Positions 5,760 to 6,355 of a stretch of 6,355 nt of DNA are shown one piece after another (the first letter of the stretch is position 1; every line of letters starts with the position of its first letter). The DNA comes from JAVKSM01 sp039583705. GTDB taxonomy: Bacteria; Actinomycetota; Actinomycetes; Mycobacteriales; Pseudonocardiaceae. The position numbers were made by a program, and so were the translations under genes. The stretch lies in assembly GCA_039583705.1 (NCBI GenBank), contig JAVKSM010000147.1, positions 1-6,355 of the forward strand, written 5' to 3'. The notes beneath the pieces were generated by a model. The model searched no databases, had not been told where the DNA came from, and worked only from the letters and a program-made list of their open reading frames with translations.

Positions 5760-5840
5760 GTGAGCGAGCCGTGCGAGCGAACCATGAGACACAGCAGCGC
5801 GGCTCACGGGCGGGCCGAGCGGAGCGGGGCGCGCCCGTGA
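5760..5840 (+). CDS. Putative 26-residue leader peptide coupled to lpqE
   Basis: A GTG at 5760 with a near-ideal ribosome site opens a 26-codon frame whose product begins MSEPCERTMRHSS and is rich in Arg, Ser and Ala. Its stop TGA (5838-5840) overlaps the lpqE start as GTGA, so ribosomes ending here could restart on lpqE. Its second half is part of a 16-base inverted repeat. I know no function for the peptide. The frame may matter as a translated leader or as a mobile repeat carrying a ribosome site, rather than for its product. An in-frame ATG lies at 5784. The alternative is that lpqE itself begins at an in-frame GTG at 5771, but that is 16 bases from the ribosome site. Confidence 0.45.
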   Translation: MSEPCERTMRHSSAAHGRAERSGARP

Positions 5841-5847
5841 GCCGCGC
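5797..5847. repeat. 16-base inverted repeat spanning the leader stop and lpqE start
   Basis: The arms 5797-5812 and 5832-5847 are perfect reverse complements (gcggctcacggg core) around a 19-base loop. In mRNA the right arm would pair the lpqE GTG (5837-5839) and leader stop, hiding the start unless a ribosome on the leader opens it. The structure is seen; the control role is inferred. Confidence 0.55.
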
Positions 5848-6355
5848 CCCGCGTCCGGGCTCCCGGAGCCTGCGCCGCAGCAGCCCGGCGCGGCTGGCCG
5901 CGACCGTGCTGGCCGCAGTGCTCACCATCGCCCCGGCGGTCGTCGCCTGCAGCGCGGGCCAGATCACCCAGACCGACACCCAGGTCGCGGAGGTGGACGG
6001 CGCCTACGGTCACGCCGGCTCCGTCCTGGCCCGGAACGCGGTCATCGTCCCCTCGTCAGACCCGACAGCGACCTATCCGGTCGGCGCCCAGGCACCGCTG
6101 GAGCTGACCCTGGTCAACCAGTCCGCCATCGCCGACCGGCTGTTGTCGGCGTCCAGCCCGGTCGCCGACTCCGTCGCGATCCTGGGCAACCCGACCATCC
6201 CGGGCGGGTACTCGGTGCTGGTCGTCACGCCCGCGGACCTCGGGAGCCCCCGCAGCGTCCTCCCGACGAGCGCGACGGCGCCACCCACCACCAGTGCCCC
6301 GGCGGCGAGCGGGTCCCCGAGCTCACCTTCGGCGGTGATGCCGGGGCCACCGACC
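5837..6355 (+). CDS. lpqE: LpqE-like lipoprotein, 3' end beyond the window
   Basis: The first 173 residues are visible and the frame is open at the edge. An Arg-rich n-region (1-19) and hydrophobic segment (about 20-37) end in the lipobox VVAC, so Cys38 should be lipidated and the protein anchored on the outer face of the membrane. The mature part begins CSAGQITQT, close to CGAGQISQT that I recall from M. tuberculosis LpqE (Rv3584), which also diverges from carD. A beta-rich region (about 65-140) includes ADRLLSASSPVADSVAI. A Pro/Ser/Thr/Ala-rich low-complexity stretch starts at about 141 and continues to the edge. Function is not established. Some relatives have been compared to copper-chaperone-like folds, but I see no clear metal motif. 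The start is a GTG overlapping the leader stop with only weak ribosome-site character. Confidence 0.75.
   Translation, partial: MSRAPRPGSRSLRRSSPARLAATVLAAVLTIAPAVVACSAGQITQTDTQVAEVDGAYGHAGSVLARNAVIVPSSDPTATYPVGAQAPLELTLVNQSAIADRLLSASSPVADSVAILGNPTIPGGYSVLVVTPADLGSPRSVLPTSATAPPTTSAPAASGSPSSPSAVMPGPPT

Noticed and set aside
5771..5836. Longer lpqE starting at GTG 5771
   Set aside because: The start is 16 bases from the ribosome site and adds a polar, non-signal-like stretch. The leader ORF at 5760 with GTGA coupling fits the spacing better, though this is not fully excluded.

Overview
The window is a GC-rich chromosomal segment of an actinobacterium. Its backbone is a block known from Mycobacterium tuberculosis as Rv3579c to Rv3584: a SpoU-family rRNA methyltransferase, cysS, ispF, ispD and carD on the minus strand, with an lpqE-like lipoprotein gene diverging from carD. 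The carD product is nearly colinear with mycobacterial CarD as I remember it. Gene order and protein features place it in the Actinomycetes. The repeat-like leader in front of lpqE reminds me of Geodermatophilaceae-type genomes, but that is recollection, not evidence from a search.

Layout from left to right. Positions 1-34 may hold the last codons of a plus-strand gene that converges on rlmB. rlmB (35-1015) and cysS (1015-2421) are on the minus strand and overlap by one base (TGATG). cysS seems to have its own promoter and may be leaderless. A 122-base divergent spacer with small dyads and direct repeats separates cysS from a plus-strand zinc alcohol dehydrogenase gene of the NDMA-dependent (nicotinoprotein) type (2544-3665). 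That gene sits between ispF and cysS, which are neighbours in mycobacteria, so it looks like an insertion into the conserved block. ispF (3749-4231) and ispD (4228-4899) overlap by four bases (ATGA), and carD (4993-5475) lies upstream with a good sigma-70-type promoter. The 361 bases between carD and lpqE hold two divergent promoters, a 16-base palindrome, a hairpin, and a probable 26-codon leader ORF coupled to lpqE. lpqE (from 5837) runs off the right edge.

How the genes work together. CarD stabilises RNA polymerase open complexes. IspD and IspF are two steps of the MEP isoprenoid pathway and are probably co-transcribed downstream of carD. CysS charges tRNA-Cys and the SpoU enzyme methylates rRNA, so that pair belongs to translation. 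The alcohol dehydrogenase is probably an accessory redox enzyme that may use mycofactocin as electron acceptor.

Most of the window is ordinary housekeeping sequence. The points worth a second look are the leader ORF with its long inverted repeat in front of lpqE, the palindrome over the predicted lpqE start site, an apparent CTG start for ispD, and the dehydrogenase insertion. I found no mobile element, CRISPR array, tRNA or rRNA, and no clear novel multi-gene system.
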